Below, in pieces: positions 50,405-58,384 of a stretch of 64,000 nt of DNA. The notes below the pieces were generated by a model. The model made no database searches. It saw only the letters and a list, made by a program, of their open reading frames with translations, and was not told the origin of the DNA. The position numbers were made by a program, and so were the translations under genes. Within the stretch, counting starts at the first letter, position 1, and each line of letters opens with the position of its first letter. Source of the DNA: CAG-177 sp003514385 (GTDB taxonomy: Bacteria > Bacillota > Clostridia > Oscillospirales > Acutalibacteraceae); the NCBI GenBank assembly GCA_051920445.1, contig JBPPLN010000001.1, positions 1,612,001 to 1,676,000 of the forward strand, given 5' to 3'.

Positions 50405-51046
50405 TTATATCTCGTTCAGCGTCTTTGCTATCCCGTCCGCTATCGCCTCGGCGTAGGATTCGAGGTTGTCGTCGAACAGGCGGTTGTCGCCGTCGTCGGT
50501 TATGAAGCCGATCTCGGCGAGGCAGCTTGGCATATTCGTGCGGCTATTGACGAAATAGTTCTCTCCGTCCTCGCGCGCAAAGCCGGATTTCACGCCCCTG
50601 TTTTCGGATATCCCGGCGGTGGCGAGCGCGTCACAGATGTTCTGCGCGAGCGCGGTGTCCTTGGGCGGCGAGTCCGAATGAATCCATATTTCAACGCCGT
50701 GCGCGTTCTCAGCGCTGTTGCGGTGGAGCGCGACAAATAGTTTCGCCCGGCGCATATTCGCCTTTCTGCACCGCCCGGCGAGGGAGATAAAAGTATCGTC
50801 CTCGCGCGTCATGCAGACCTTGACCCCGCGCGCTTCCAGCTCTTTTTCTACCGCCAGCGCGAGCTCGAGATTGTCGTCCTTTTCGAGCCTGCCCTCATAT
50901 TGAGCGCCGGAGTCGTCTCCGCCGTGACCGGGGTCGAGGCAGACATCAACGCGCATGCTATCCAGAACTATTCCCGCCGTCAGAGCCGCCGCGGCGGCAA
51001 TGACAAGGCAGATGATGAGAATTCTTTTTGCCGTTCGTTTTTTCAT
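50405..51046 (-). CDS. cwlD: N-acetylmuramoyl-L-alanine amidase (Amidase_3, CwlD-like)
   Basis: 213 residues with an N-terminal membrane anchor (about 9-28) and an Amidase_3 zinc domain: DPGHGGDDSGA, the Glu in DDNLELALAVE, the His in FVALHRNSA and CLAEIGFITDDGDN near the end. In sporulating firmicutes CwlD of this size helps form muramic-lactam in the spore cortex; here the family is seen, the spore role is only inferred. It is three bases downstream of yccF on the minus strand. Confidence 0.85.
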   Translation of the reverse strand: MKKRTAKRILIICLVIAAAAALTAGIVLDSMRVDVCLDPGHGGDDSGAQYEGRLEKDDNLELALAVEKELEARGVKVCMTREDDTFISLAGRCRKANMRRAKLFVALHRNSAENAHGVEIWIHSDSPPKDTALAQNICDALATAGISENRGVKSGFAREDGENYFVNSRTNMPSCLAEIGFITDDGDNRLFDDNLESYAEAIADGIAKTLNEI

Positions 51047-51049
51047 ATG

Positions 51050-51415
51050 TCAGCAGTCAACCACCTCTGAGCCGAAAGGCATGAATGCGAGCTTTGCGAA
51101 TTTGAAATACTGAAGTCCGAGCGGAATGCCGATTATTGTGCAGCAGCAGACAACGCCCATCGCGGCGCAGTAGACTGCGTTCTCCCAGCCGAGCAGGATT
51201 ATCCATAAAATATTGGCAATGAAGCTCGGCGCGCCGCCGCCGAATCTTATATCCTTGCCGAACGGAGCCGCAGACAGACGCGCGAATTTGAAGCACTGCT
51301 TGCCGAGCGGTATGCCCACGACCGTGACGCAGCATATGAGACCGCTCATCAGCCACATCAGTGCCGCAAGAAATCCGCCGCAGATAAACCAGACAATGTT
51401 GCCGATTGTTTTCAT
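51050..51415 (-). CDS. yccF: YccF-domain membrane protein
   Basis: 121 residues formed of two similar halves, each with GIPLGxQxFKFA and PFG motifs (VVGIPLGKQCFKFARLSAAPFG and IIGIPLGLQYFKFAKLAFMPFG), preceded by hydrophobic helices. This is the YccF inner-membrane family of unknown function. It is upstream of the cwlD-like gene and probably shares its transcript. Confidence 0.9.
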   Translation of the reverse strand: MKTIGNIVWFICGGFLAALMWLMSGLICCVTVVGIPLGKQCFKFARLSAAPFGKDIRFGGGAPSFIANILWIILLGWENAVYCAAMGVVCCCTIIGIPLGLQYFKFAKLAFMPFGSEVVDC

Positions 51416-51458
51416 CTTTTATATATTCCTTTCCGCGGAGATATATCCCCGCATTCTG

Positions 51459-51479
51459 ATAATAGCAACAAATTGTTGC
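51459..51479 (-). promoter_or_regulatory. Candidate promoter of yccF-cwlD with a palindrome in its spacer
   Basis: On the minus strand a TATTAT -10 (51464-51459) is immediately preceded by the perfect palindrome GCAACAA-A-TTGTTGC (51465-51479). No clear -35 is present, which would suit control by a protein bound to the palindrome. Confidence 0.45.
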
Positions 51480-51538
51480 GGAAAAATGACCCAAAATATA
51501 ATTTTTTTGCGCCCCTGTTCGTCGGCGTATTTTTATAG

Positions 51539-51544
51539 TATAAT
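51539..51544 (+). promoter_or_regulatory. Candidate -10 element for uvrC
   Basis: A TATAAT at 51539-51544, 38 bases before the ATG. The -35 at the right distance (TGTTCG) is a poor match. Confidence 0.4.
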
Positions 51545-51581
51545 ATATGTGTCAAAAATGTGTTAAAAGGCAGGTGAGAGA

Positions 51582-53426
51582 ATGAACCCGAAAATCAAGG
51601 AGCTTCGCAAAAAGGCGATGCAGCTTCCGTTGACCCCCGGCGTCTATCTGATGAAAAACAGCAGCTCGGAGATAATATATGTCGGCAAGGCGAAGGCACT
51701 CAAAAACCGAGTCAGCCAGTATTTCGGCTCCGAGCATAATCATACAGTAAAAGTGCGCAAGATGGTCGAAAACGTCGATGATTTCGATGTCATTCTCACC
51801 GACAGCGAGTTTGAAGCCCTCGTGCTCGAATGCAGCCTTATAAAGCAGCATTCCCCGAAGTATAACATTCTCTTAAAAGACGACAAGGGCTATTCATATA
51901 TAAAAGTCACACCCGGCAAGTGGCGCAACATATATGCCGTGCTCCAGCGCGAGGATGACGGCGCAAAGTATATCGGCCCTTATATGAGCTCGTTCGCCGC
52001 GCGCAATACCGTTGACGAGGCTAAAAAAATATTCCGCCTGCCGCAGTGCAACAAAGTATTCCCGCGCGACTTCGGGAAGAGCCGCCCGTGCCTCAATTTC
52101 TTTATCGGCCAGTGCAGCGGCGTGTGCAGCGGGAAGGTGCCGTTCTCGCAGTATAACGAAGCGGTCGAGGACGCTCTCGCGTTTATAAAAGAGGGCGGAA
52201 CCGCCGCGCTCGCGGATCTTCAGAAGCGTATGGAGGACGCGGCGGAAAACCTCGAATTTGAAAAAGCGGCGCGTCTGCGCGACAGAATAGCCGCGATAAA
52301 ACGCCTCGGCGGCAAGCAGAAAGTTATGTCCGCCGATGTCAGGGAGCAGGATGTCTTTGCCCTCGTCACGGGCGCGGCGTCGTCCGGTAAGGCGTGTCTC
52401 TCCGTGCTCCGCTTTGCGGACGGCAGGCTCTATGACAGCGAGAATTTCATAACAGACGTGCCCGAGGATGCGGCGGAAGCCATGGCGGAGCTTATCCGCA
52501 GCTTCTATATGATAAGAGATTTTGTCCCGCGCCGCGTGTCGGTCGACGGCGAGGTTGCCGACAGCGAGCTGCTTGAACGGTGGCTGAGCGAAAAAAAGGG
52601 CAAAAAAGTAATAATATCCCACAGCACCGCAGGCGAGCAGAAGAAGCTTTTCGAGATGTGCCGCTCGAACGCCGCGCAGTATCTGACTCCACTGACCGGC
52701 ACCGCCGGCAGAAAGACCGCCGCGCTCGACGAACTTGCAGGTATGCTTGGACTGCCCGCTGCGCCGGAATTCATCGAATCATATGATATCTCGCACACCG
52801 CCGGAAGCGACAATGTCGCGGGCATGATAGTTTTCCGGAACGGCGAGCCCTACAGGCGCGGCTACCGCCGATTCATGATAAAAGGCTTCACCGGTCAGGA
52901 CGACTACGCCTCCATGGCAGAGGTGCTCGACAGAAGATTCACGAGATACGAGGAAGAAAAAGAGAGCGGCGAGGGCTTCAGCCGCCTGCCCGATCTTATT
53001 CTGCTCGACGGCGGCAAGGGACAGGTTTCGGCAGTCGAGCCGATACTCAAAAAGCACGGGCTTGAAAACATCCCGCTTTTCGGCATGGTCAAGGACGGCA
53101 GCCACCGCACGCGCGCGATAGCGAAATCGGGCGGCGAGATAGCTTTCACTTCAAAACGCCGCGCGTTCACTCTCGTTGCGGAAATACAGGAGGAAGTTCA
53201 CCGCTTCGCCGTGACCTATCACAGGCAGAAGCACAAGGCTTCCGCGCTCTCGAGTACATTGACGGATATCCCCGGTGTCGGACCGTCGCGGGCAAAGGCA
53301 CTCCTGCGGCATTTCAAGACAGTGACCGCCATAAAAAACGCTAGTGTTGACGAGCTCAAAAATGTGTCGGGTATCTCCGACTCCATGGCGCAGACTATAT
53401 ATGACGCCCTGCATCCAGAACCTTGA
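51582..53426 (+). CDS. uvrC: Excinuclease ABC subunit C
   Basis: Makes both incisions in nucleotide excision repair. The 614-residue protein has the GIY-YIG domain (LPLTPGVYLMKNSSSEIIYVGKAKALKNRVSQYF), the UVR motif (FEKAARLRDRIAAIKRL), the RNase-H-like endonuclease domain (ESYDISHTAGSDNVAGMIVF, PDLILLDGGKGQV) and C-terminal helix-hairpin-helix repeats (IPGVGPSRAKALLRHF, VSGISDSMAQTIYD). Length is normal. Confidence 0.98.
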   Translation: MNPKIKELRKKAMQLPLTPGVYLMKNSSSEIIYVGKAKALKNRVSQYFGSEHNHTVKVRKMVENVDDFDVILTDSEFEALVLECSLIKQHSPKYNILLKDDKGYSYIKVTPGKWRNIYAVLQREDDGAKYIGPYMSSFAARNTVDEAKKIFRLPQCNKVFPRDFGKSRPCLNFFIGQCSGVCSGKVPFSQYNEAVEDALAFIKEGGTAALADLQKRMEDAAENLEFEKAARLRDRIAAIKRLGGKQKVMSADVREQDVFALVTGAASSGKACLSVLRFADGRLYDSENFITDVPEDAAEAMAELIRSFYMIRDFVPRRVSVDGEVADSELLERWLSEKKGKKVIISHSTAGEQKKLFEMCRSNAAQYLTPLTGTAGRKTAALDELAGMLGLPAAPEFIESYDISHTAGSDNVAGMIVFRNGEPYRRGYRRFMIKGFTGQDDYASMAEVLDRRFTRYEEEKESGEGFSRLPDLILLDGGKGQVSAVEPILKKHGLENIPLFGMVKDGSHRTRAIAKSGGEIAFTSKRRAFTLVAEIQEEVHRFAVTYHRQKHKASALSSTLTDIPGVGPSRAKALLRHFKTVTAIKNASVDELKNVSGISDSMAQTIYDALHPEP

Positions 53427-53515
53427 CACGGGCGCGTATAAATGTAATAATATGTATAACAGTGCGGCAAAACCGCAGATTGAAAAGATAAATGCAGTAT
53501 AAAGGAACTGATGAT

Positions 53516-54064
53516 ATGAGAGTTATAACAGGCGCGGCACGCGGCAGAGTTCTCAGAACGCTCGAGGGCGAGGATGTCCGCCCGACTACAGACCGCGTCA
53601 AAGAGGCCGTTTTCAGCATAATACAGTTTGAGATAGAGGGCAGGCGCGTGCTCGATCTGTTCGCAGGCTCGGGTCAGCTCGGTATTGAAGCTCTCAGCCG
53701 CGGTGCTGCGTCGGCAACGTTTGTCGATATGTCGAAGGACTCATTGAGCGCCGTCAAATATAATCTCGAACACACGAAGCTCGGCGACAACGCCAAGGTC
53801 GTTCAGACCGACGCGCTCTCGTTTTTGAAGCTGACGAGGGACAGGTTTGATATAGTGTTCCTCGATCCGCCCTATGCGAGCTCACTTGTGACCGATTCGA
53901 TGAAGCTGCTCTCCGATGTTGTTGCCGCCTGCGGCTGCGCAATATGCGAGACTCCCGTCGAGTCGGAGCTGCCCGAGAGCTTCGGCGAGCTTAAATTCTA
54001 TCGCAGCTACCGCTACGGAAAGATAAAAATCACCGTTTACCGCAAGGAGGGTGAGGACGAATGA
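53516..54064 (+). CDS. rsmD: 16S rRNA (guanine-966-N2)-methyltransferase
   Basis: 182 residues with the RsmD start MRVITGAARGRVLRTLEGEDVRPTTDRVKEAVF, the SAM loop VLDLFAGSGQLGIEALSRGA and the catalytic DPPY. ATG 53516 lies eight bases after AAAGGA; an in-frame ATG eight codons earlier has no such site. It overlaps coaD by four bases, the common firmicute pair. Confidence 0.97.
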   Translation: MRVITGAARGRVLRTLEGEDVRPTTDRVKEAVFSIIQFEIEGRRVLDLFAGSGQLGIEALSRGAASATFVDMSKDSLSAVKYNLEHTKLGDNAKVVQTDALSFLKLTRDRFDIVFLDPPYASSLVTDSMKLLSDVVAACGCAICETPVESELPESFGELKFYRSYRYGKIKITVYRKEGEDE

Positions 54065-54558
54065 AAATAGCCATATGCCCCGGCAGCTTCGACCCCGTCA
54101 CCAAGGGCCATCTTGATATAATCAGGCGCACCGCGAGCATGTTTGACAGGGTCATAGTCGTCGTCATGCACAACTATCACAAGCCCAATTCATATTTCAG
54201 CGCGATAGAGCGCGTTGAGCTCATAACAAGATGCGTCAAGGATCTCGACAATGTTGTTGTTGATATGCACGACGGGCTTCTCGCCGCATATGCCCAGGAA
54301 AAGGGTGCGGTCGCGATAGTCAAGGGTCTGCGCGCCGTTTCGGATTTCGACTACGAATTCCAGCAGGCGCTGACAAACAAGAAACTCAATCCGAATATCG
54401 AGACCGTTTTCATAACGGCGAATTCGGATTACATGTACCTCTCGTCGAGCGTCGTCAAGCAGGTTTGCGAGTTCGGCGGGGACATCTCGGACTTTGTTCC
54501 GCCCGAGGTGCATGATGATATTGTCAAAAGAATAAGAGAGAGGAGCGCTTCAAAATGA
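54061..54558 (+). CDS. coaD: Phosphopantetheine adenylyltransferase
   Basis: Fourth step of coenzyme A synthesis. 165 residues with the nucleotidyltransferase motif CPGSFDPVTKGHLDIIRR, KGLRAVSDFDYEFQ and YLSSSVVKQVCEFGGD, the last being the ISSxxxR/K-type motif. It overlaps both neighbours (ATGA junctions). Confidence 0.98.
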   Translation: MKIAICPGSFDPVTKGHLDIIRRTASMFDRVIVVVMHNYHKPNSYFSAIERVELITRCVKDLDNVVVDMHDGLLAAYAQEKGAVAIVKGLRAVSDFDYEFQQALTNKKLNPNIETVFITANSDYMYLSSSVVKQVCEFGGDISDFVPPEVHDDIVKRIRERSASK

Positions 54559-55319
54559 ACATAGATTCCCTTCTGGAGCAGATAGAGAACATTCTCGACA
54601 GCGGCACAAAGATAACGCTTTCCAAAAAGACTGCGGTCAACGCCGAGGAGATACGCGAGTGCATCGCGCAGCTACGCGAAATAATCCCCGAGGAGGTCGA
54701 CCAGGCAAAGTCGATAACCGCCAACCGAAGCGAGATAATCGAAAAGGCGAAGAGCGACGCGGCGGCATCCGTTGCCCGCGCTCAGGAGAAAGCGCAGACT
54801 CTTGTGGAAAAGACTGAGGCGAAGAGCGAGCAGATAATCTCAGCCGCCAATGCCAACGCCCAGAAGACCGTCGACAGCGCGAACAAGCTTGCCGAGGAGA
54901 CTGTTGCAAAGGCAAATTCCGACGCGGCGGCGATAGTTGAAAAGGCTCAGCAGACGGCAAACAAGCTTCTCGACGAGAACGAGATAACCGCTCAGGCGCG
55001 CGCATATGCGTCGCAGCTCAAGGTCAATTCGCAGAACGAGGCAACCGAGCGAGTCAACTCCGCGATAGCTAGAGCGGAAGAGATGCTCTCCAACGCAACT
55101 CGACAGGCGGATGATATAGTCAAAAAGGCTAACGCGGAGTCGAATGAGACTCTCGCAAGGGCGAAAAAGTGGTCTGCGGATATCCGCGAGGCCGCGAGCA
55201 ACTTCGCTGACAGCGTCCTGCGCAGTGCGGACAAGGCTCTTGTCGCGAGCATAAACGAAGTCAGGGATGCAAGACAGAAGATAAGCGACACCTACAAAGG
55301 CGAGAAGAATCCTCAGTAA
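54555..55319 (+). CDS. Coiled-coil protein with alanine-rich repeats, unknown function
   Basis: 254 residues, almost all predicted long helix with many Ala, Glu and Lys, and recurrent phrases such as AKSDAAASVARAQEKAQ, ANANAQKTVDSANKLAEE and AKANSDAAAIVEKAQQ that resemble the stalk of F-type ATPase b subunits. No membrane segment. Proteins of this kind after coaD are sometimes labelled ATPase in clostridial genomes without evidence. Its ATG overlaps the coaD stop. A structural or scaffolding role is inferred. Confidence 0.75.
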   Translation: MNIDSLLEQIENILDSGTKITLSKKTAVNAEEIRECIAQLREIIPEEVDQAKSITANRSEIIEKAKSDAAASVARAQEKAQTLVEKTEAKSEQIISAANANAQKTVDSANKLAEETVAKANSDAAAIVEKAQQTANKLLDENEITAQARAYASQLKVNSQNEATERVNSAIARAEEMLSNATRQADDIVKKANAESNETLARAKKWSADIREAASNFADSVLRSADKALVASINEVRDARQKISDTYKGEKNPQ

Positions 55320-55335
55320 AGGGAAGTGCGTTAAA

Positions 55336-55800
55336 ATGAAAACAGGTCACGCGGACAAGGCGCGCGAGCTTTTCAACGATGGATACAACTGCTCCCAGGC
55401 GGTGCTCGGCGCGTTTGCGGAGGATGCGGGACTCGATGTCAAAACCGCGCTCAGGCTCTCTGCGCCGTTTGGCGGCGGAATGGGCAGAATGCGTGAGGTC
55501 TGCGGCGGAGTCAGCGGAATGTTCATGGCGATAGGTCTCTTCTTCGGCTATGACGAACCCGACGGCGTGCAGGCAAAGAAAGAGCTCTATTCATATGTCC
55601 GCGCCCTTGCAGACAAGTTTAAAGAGAGCGAAGGCTCGATAATCTGCCGTGAACTGCTCGCGGGAGTGAAAACTCAGCCCGGCCCCGATCCCGAGCCGAG
55701 AAACACCGCGGACTATAAAAAACGCCCGTGCCCCGAGCTCGTCGCATATGCGGCGCAGCTGACCGAAGATTTTCTCAATGAACACGGAAAGCTGAAATAA
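55336..55800 (+). CDS. C_GCAxxG_C_C family redox-type protein
   Basis: 154 residues of the cysteine-motif family. Visible cysteines: YNCSQAVLGAF, EVCGGVSGMFMA (the GCAxxG equivalent), IICRELL and PCPELV. Members are thought to bind metal or take part in redox reactions, but no reaction is known. It follows the coiled-coil gene by 16 bases. Confidence 0.88.
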   Translation: MKTGHADKARELFNDGYNCSQAVLGAFAEDAGLDVKTALRLSAPFGGGMGRMREVCGGVSGMFMAIGLFFGYDEPDGVQAKKELYSYVRALADKFKESEGSIICRELLAGVKTQPGPDPEPRNTADYKKRPCPELVAYAAQLTEDFLNEHGKLK

Positions 55801-55830
55801 ATAAATAAAAAAGATTTCTATATGACAGCA

Positions 55831-55866
55831 ACCGACCGCAGCAAGTCTGTGCGGTCGGTTTTTTAT
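55831..55866 (+). terminator. Terminator of the rsmD-coaD operon
   Basis: ACCGACCGCA (55831-55840) pairs with TGCGGTCGGT (55850-55859), followed by TTTTTTATG. Confidence 0.92.
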
Positions 55867-55932
55867 GTTTGGCTGTCAGTGCGGGTAGACAAATCCCAAT
55901 TCTACACTCAAAAAACCCACTCCCCATCAAGC

Positions 55933-55964
55933 AAAAAATCCTACCCATTTCCGGGTAGGATTTC
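55933..55964 (-). terminator. Terminator after the propeller protein gene
   Basis: On the minus strand AATCCTACCC pairs with GGGTAGGATT, followed by TTTTTTGC. Close in sequence to the hairpin at 45672-45696. Confidence 0.88.
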
Positions 55965-55975
55965 TGCTTTATGTT

Positions 55976-58198
55976 TTACTCTGCCTCTTCGATGAGTCCG
56001 TAGTAGCGCGCGAACCAGTAGGGGTGGGTGTAGTTCGTGCACGCCATGAGGTACATTCCGTGGTCGTCGCCCGTGCCGGGAAACATCGTGAACGCCGTCG
56101 GGTCGTCCGACTTCGTGAACAGGCGCTCGGCTTCGCCGGCGATGCCGGAGTCCGCGATGAAACGGTTGCTGTCGCAGCTGTTAATGCGTCTCTCGTGCGC
56201 CGGGAGCGGGTGATAGAGCTGCGGGATCATGCCGACCTCTGTAGGGCGCATATCCCAGTCGAGATCGCGCCAGCTGTTGTAGAGCGTCCAGAGAATTTGA
56301 TCCATCGGGTAGTCCGCAAGCTCGTCTATGGAAGTCTCAATGTCGCACTGCTCGCCCGTGCACGCGCCGTAGACGAAGTTGAAGAACGCGTTGTGCTCCG
56401 CCTTTTCGTCGTCCCAGTGATGCGTCAGACCCATGGCGAATACGGAACGCAGCTTCGGATCGTCAACATAGCGCATGAGCAGCGATATCATGAGGAAATC
56501 GTGGTTGTCGTCAATGTGGAGCAGGTGGCCGTCAAGGATTTTATACTGCATGAGGTTCATGGCAAAGTGCTTGTCCCTGATGAGATATTCGAACGCGTCT
56601 TCATATCTCTTATCGCCGGTGATATGATATCCCGCCTTGAGGAAGGTCAGGATCTGAAGCGAGTTCGTGCCCTTTTCATATATCCACTTGTGGTCGTTGT
56701 TGAGCAGATCTGGATCCCAGTTTGCCCATGTGGTCGGCACGCCGTCGGTGTCAACGAGTCTGAACTTGTTGTCGAGAATGTGGTCGAGAATCTTTTTGAC
56801 AACGGAGGCTATCAGCTTCTTCTCCTCGTCGTCCGCGACGAGATCGAAGTAGTTCGAGTATGCGTAGAAATGACCGACCATCTCGTCGGACGAGGTCTCG
56901 CCGAGCCACTCGAGCTCGTTGCCGTCCTTGTCGGCGGTGTGGTGCCATTCGTGGCGCACGCCCGTGCCGTAGCCGGCTTCGTCGATGTATCTTATCGAGC
57001 GGGCGGTGAAGCCCTCAATGCCCGTAACTTCGGTGAGCTTTATCATCGCGAGCAGCGAACGGTGAGCCGCGGCGCGAACCTCCGGGTCCTTTGTGCAGGC
57101 ATATTCAAAGCACAGCGCGCCGAGATAAAGCCCCGTCCAGAGTCCGTCGTTGTCGCCGGTGCAGACATAGCCCTCGTCCTCGGACACAACGCCCTCGTGC
57201 TCAAGCGCGCGTTCAAGCACAAAGCCGTCCTTGCGGACGTTGTATTTCTCGCTGAATGCGCGAAGTCTCTTCGCCTTCTCTTCGAGCGTCATCATCTCGG
57301 TTTTGAAAACACTGATGCCGCCGGACGCGGTGGAGACGCAGAAGCTGCCGTCGGGCGAGAGGACGATGCCGGTCGCGTGCATGTCGGGCAGCCAGCGCTT
57401 GTAGCCGTAATATGAGAGCTTGCCGTTGTGGAGGATTATGAGACCGCAGGAGGTCGTGAAGTATCTTCTGCCCTCGCTGTCGGTCACCATGCCGGTTATC
57501 TCGCCTTTGGGCAGACCGGTTATCTTAGAATTGTCGAGCCAGTAGCTGTTGTCGTCGTAGACACAGACGCCCTTGTCCGTGCCTATCCAGACATCGCCCG
57601 CGGGGTCAATGTCGAGGCAGGATATGTTGTTGCTGAGTATTCCGGTCACGCCCTCCATGAGCTCCGACCAGTGCCATCTCTTGCCGACGAGCGCATGGAG
57701 ACCGTCGCTCTCGGTTCCAACATAGACTTTGTTGTTGCCGAAAACTGCGATGCAGCTGCCCTTGCCGGGCACGCCGATTTTGAGATCGAATTCTTTGGCC
57801 CCCTGCGGAAAGCGGTAAAGAACGGTTTTTGTGAGAACCCATGTGACATTGTCGCAGTCCTGCTTCATCGCGACGGCGTCGGACGAGAACTCACGGGACG
57901 CTATAATTTTTTTGCCGCTGAGCTCGATTATGCTCTTGCCCGTGCCGACGAAGATATGCCCGTCGTTTGCGCAGAAGAGCATGGATATCGGCGCGTTTTC
58001 AATTCCGATATCGACCGTGGTTATCTTCTTCCCGTCTATTTTTGAAAGACCTATGTCCGTTCCGACATAGAGGCAGTTGTCCGCGCCGTAGCAGAGCGCT
58101 GTTATGTTGTCCGACGCGAGACCGTCGGCGGAGGTGAATACCGTTCTCGTCAGCTGGGGAAACTTCCCGAGTCGGCATACCATACTGCGTTTTTTCAT
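55976..58198 (-). CDS. Beta-propeller plus helical-barrel fusion protein, unknown function
   Basis: 740 residues, no signal peptide or membrane helix. The first 310 or so carry repeating beta-propeller blades of the regulator-propeller type (LASDNITALCYGADNCLYVGTDIGLSKIDG, ILSNNISCLDIDPAGDVWIGTDKGVCVYD, DMHATGIVLSPDGSFCVSTASGGISVF). From about 345 on the sequence is helical with NDGLWTGLYLGALCFEYA, TARSIRYIDEAGYG, HEWHHTADKDG and HHWDDEKAEHNAFFNFVYGA, which suggests an alpha/alpha-barrel like those of unsaturated-uronyl hydrolases or epimerases. No standard catalytic signature is certain. Divergent to an aldolase gene. Confidence 0.8.
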   Translation of the reverse strand: MKKRSMVCRLGKFPQLTRTVFTSADGLASDNITALCYGADNCLYVGTDIGLSKIDGKKITTVDIGIENAPISMLFCANDGHIFVGTGKSIIELSGKKIIASREFSSDAVAMKQDCDNVTWVLTKTVLYRFPQGAKEFDLKIGVPGKGSCIAVFGNNKVYVGTESDGLHALVGKRWHWSELMEGVTGILSNNISCLDIDPAGDVWIGTDKGVCVYDDNSYWLDNSKITGLPKGEITGMVTDSEGRRYFTTSCGLIILHNGKLSYYGYKRWLPDMHATGIVLSPDGSFCVSTASGGISVFKTEMMTLEEKAKRLRAFSEKYNVRKDGFVLERALEHEGVVSEDEGYVCTGDNDGLWTGLYLGALCFEYACTKDPEVRAAAHRSLLAMIKLTEVTGIEGFTARSIRYIDEAGYGTGVRHEWHHTADKDGNELEWLGETSSDEMVGHFYAYSNYFDLVADDEEKKLIASVVKKILDHILDNKFRLVDTDGVPTTWANWDPDLLNNDHKWIYEKGTNSLQILTFLKAGYHITGDKRYEDAFEYLIRDKHFAMNLMQYKILDGHLLHIDDNHDFLMISLLMRYVDDPKLRSVFAMGLTHHWDDEKAEHNAFFNFVYGACTGEQCDIETSIDELADYPMDQILWTLYNSWRDLDWDMRPTEVGMIPQLYHPLPAHERRINSCDSNRFIADSGIAGEAERLFTKSDDPTAFTMFPGTGDDHGMYLMACTNYTHPYWFARYYGLIEEAE

Positions 58199-58259
58199 TT
58201 ATCTGCTCCTTTTGTAAAAAAAATCAAAGCCGCATCGGGCGGCATAAATATCAATAATA

Positions 58260-58287
58260 ATTATATCGAAATCTGTAGTTTTTTCAA
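58260..58287 (-). promoter_or_regulatory. Promoter of the propeller protein gene
   Basis: On the minus strand TTGAAA (58287-58282) and TATAAT (58265-58260), spacer 16 bases. Confidence 0.75.
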
Positions 58288-58316
58288 GAGCAAATGCAAC
58301 AATTAGCTCTTTTCTA

Positions 58317-58345
58317 TTGCATTTTTGTGCATTGTGGAGTAAGAT
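58317..58345 (+). promoter_or_regulatory. Promoter of the aldolase gene
   Basis: TTGCAT (58317-58322) and TAAGAT (58340-58345), spacer 17 bases. It lies back to back with the propeller promoter, the -35 boxes 29 bases apart, so a shared regulator between them is possible. Confidence 0.65.
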
Positions 58346-58384
58346 ATCAGCGTTGGAAAAAACAAAATCCGGAAGGTGGAAACA

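Noticed and set aside
56024..57415. 463-codon frame antisense to the propeller gene
   Set aside because: No ribosome-binding site; the minus-strand gene has clear blade repeats, promoter and terminator.
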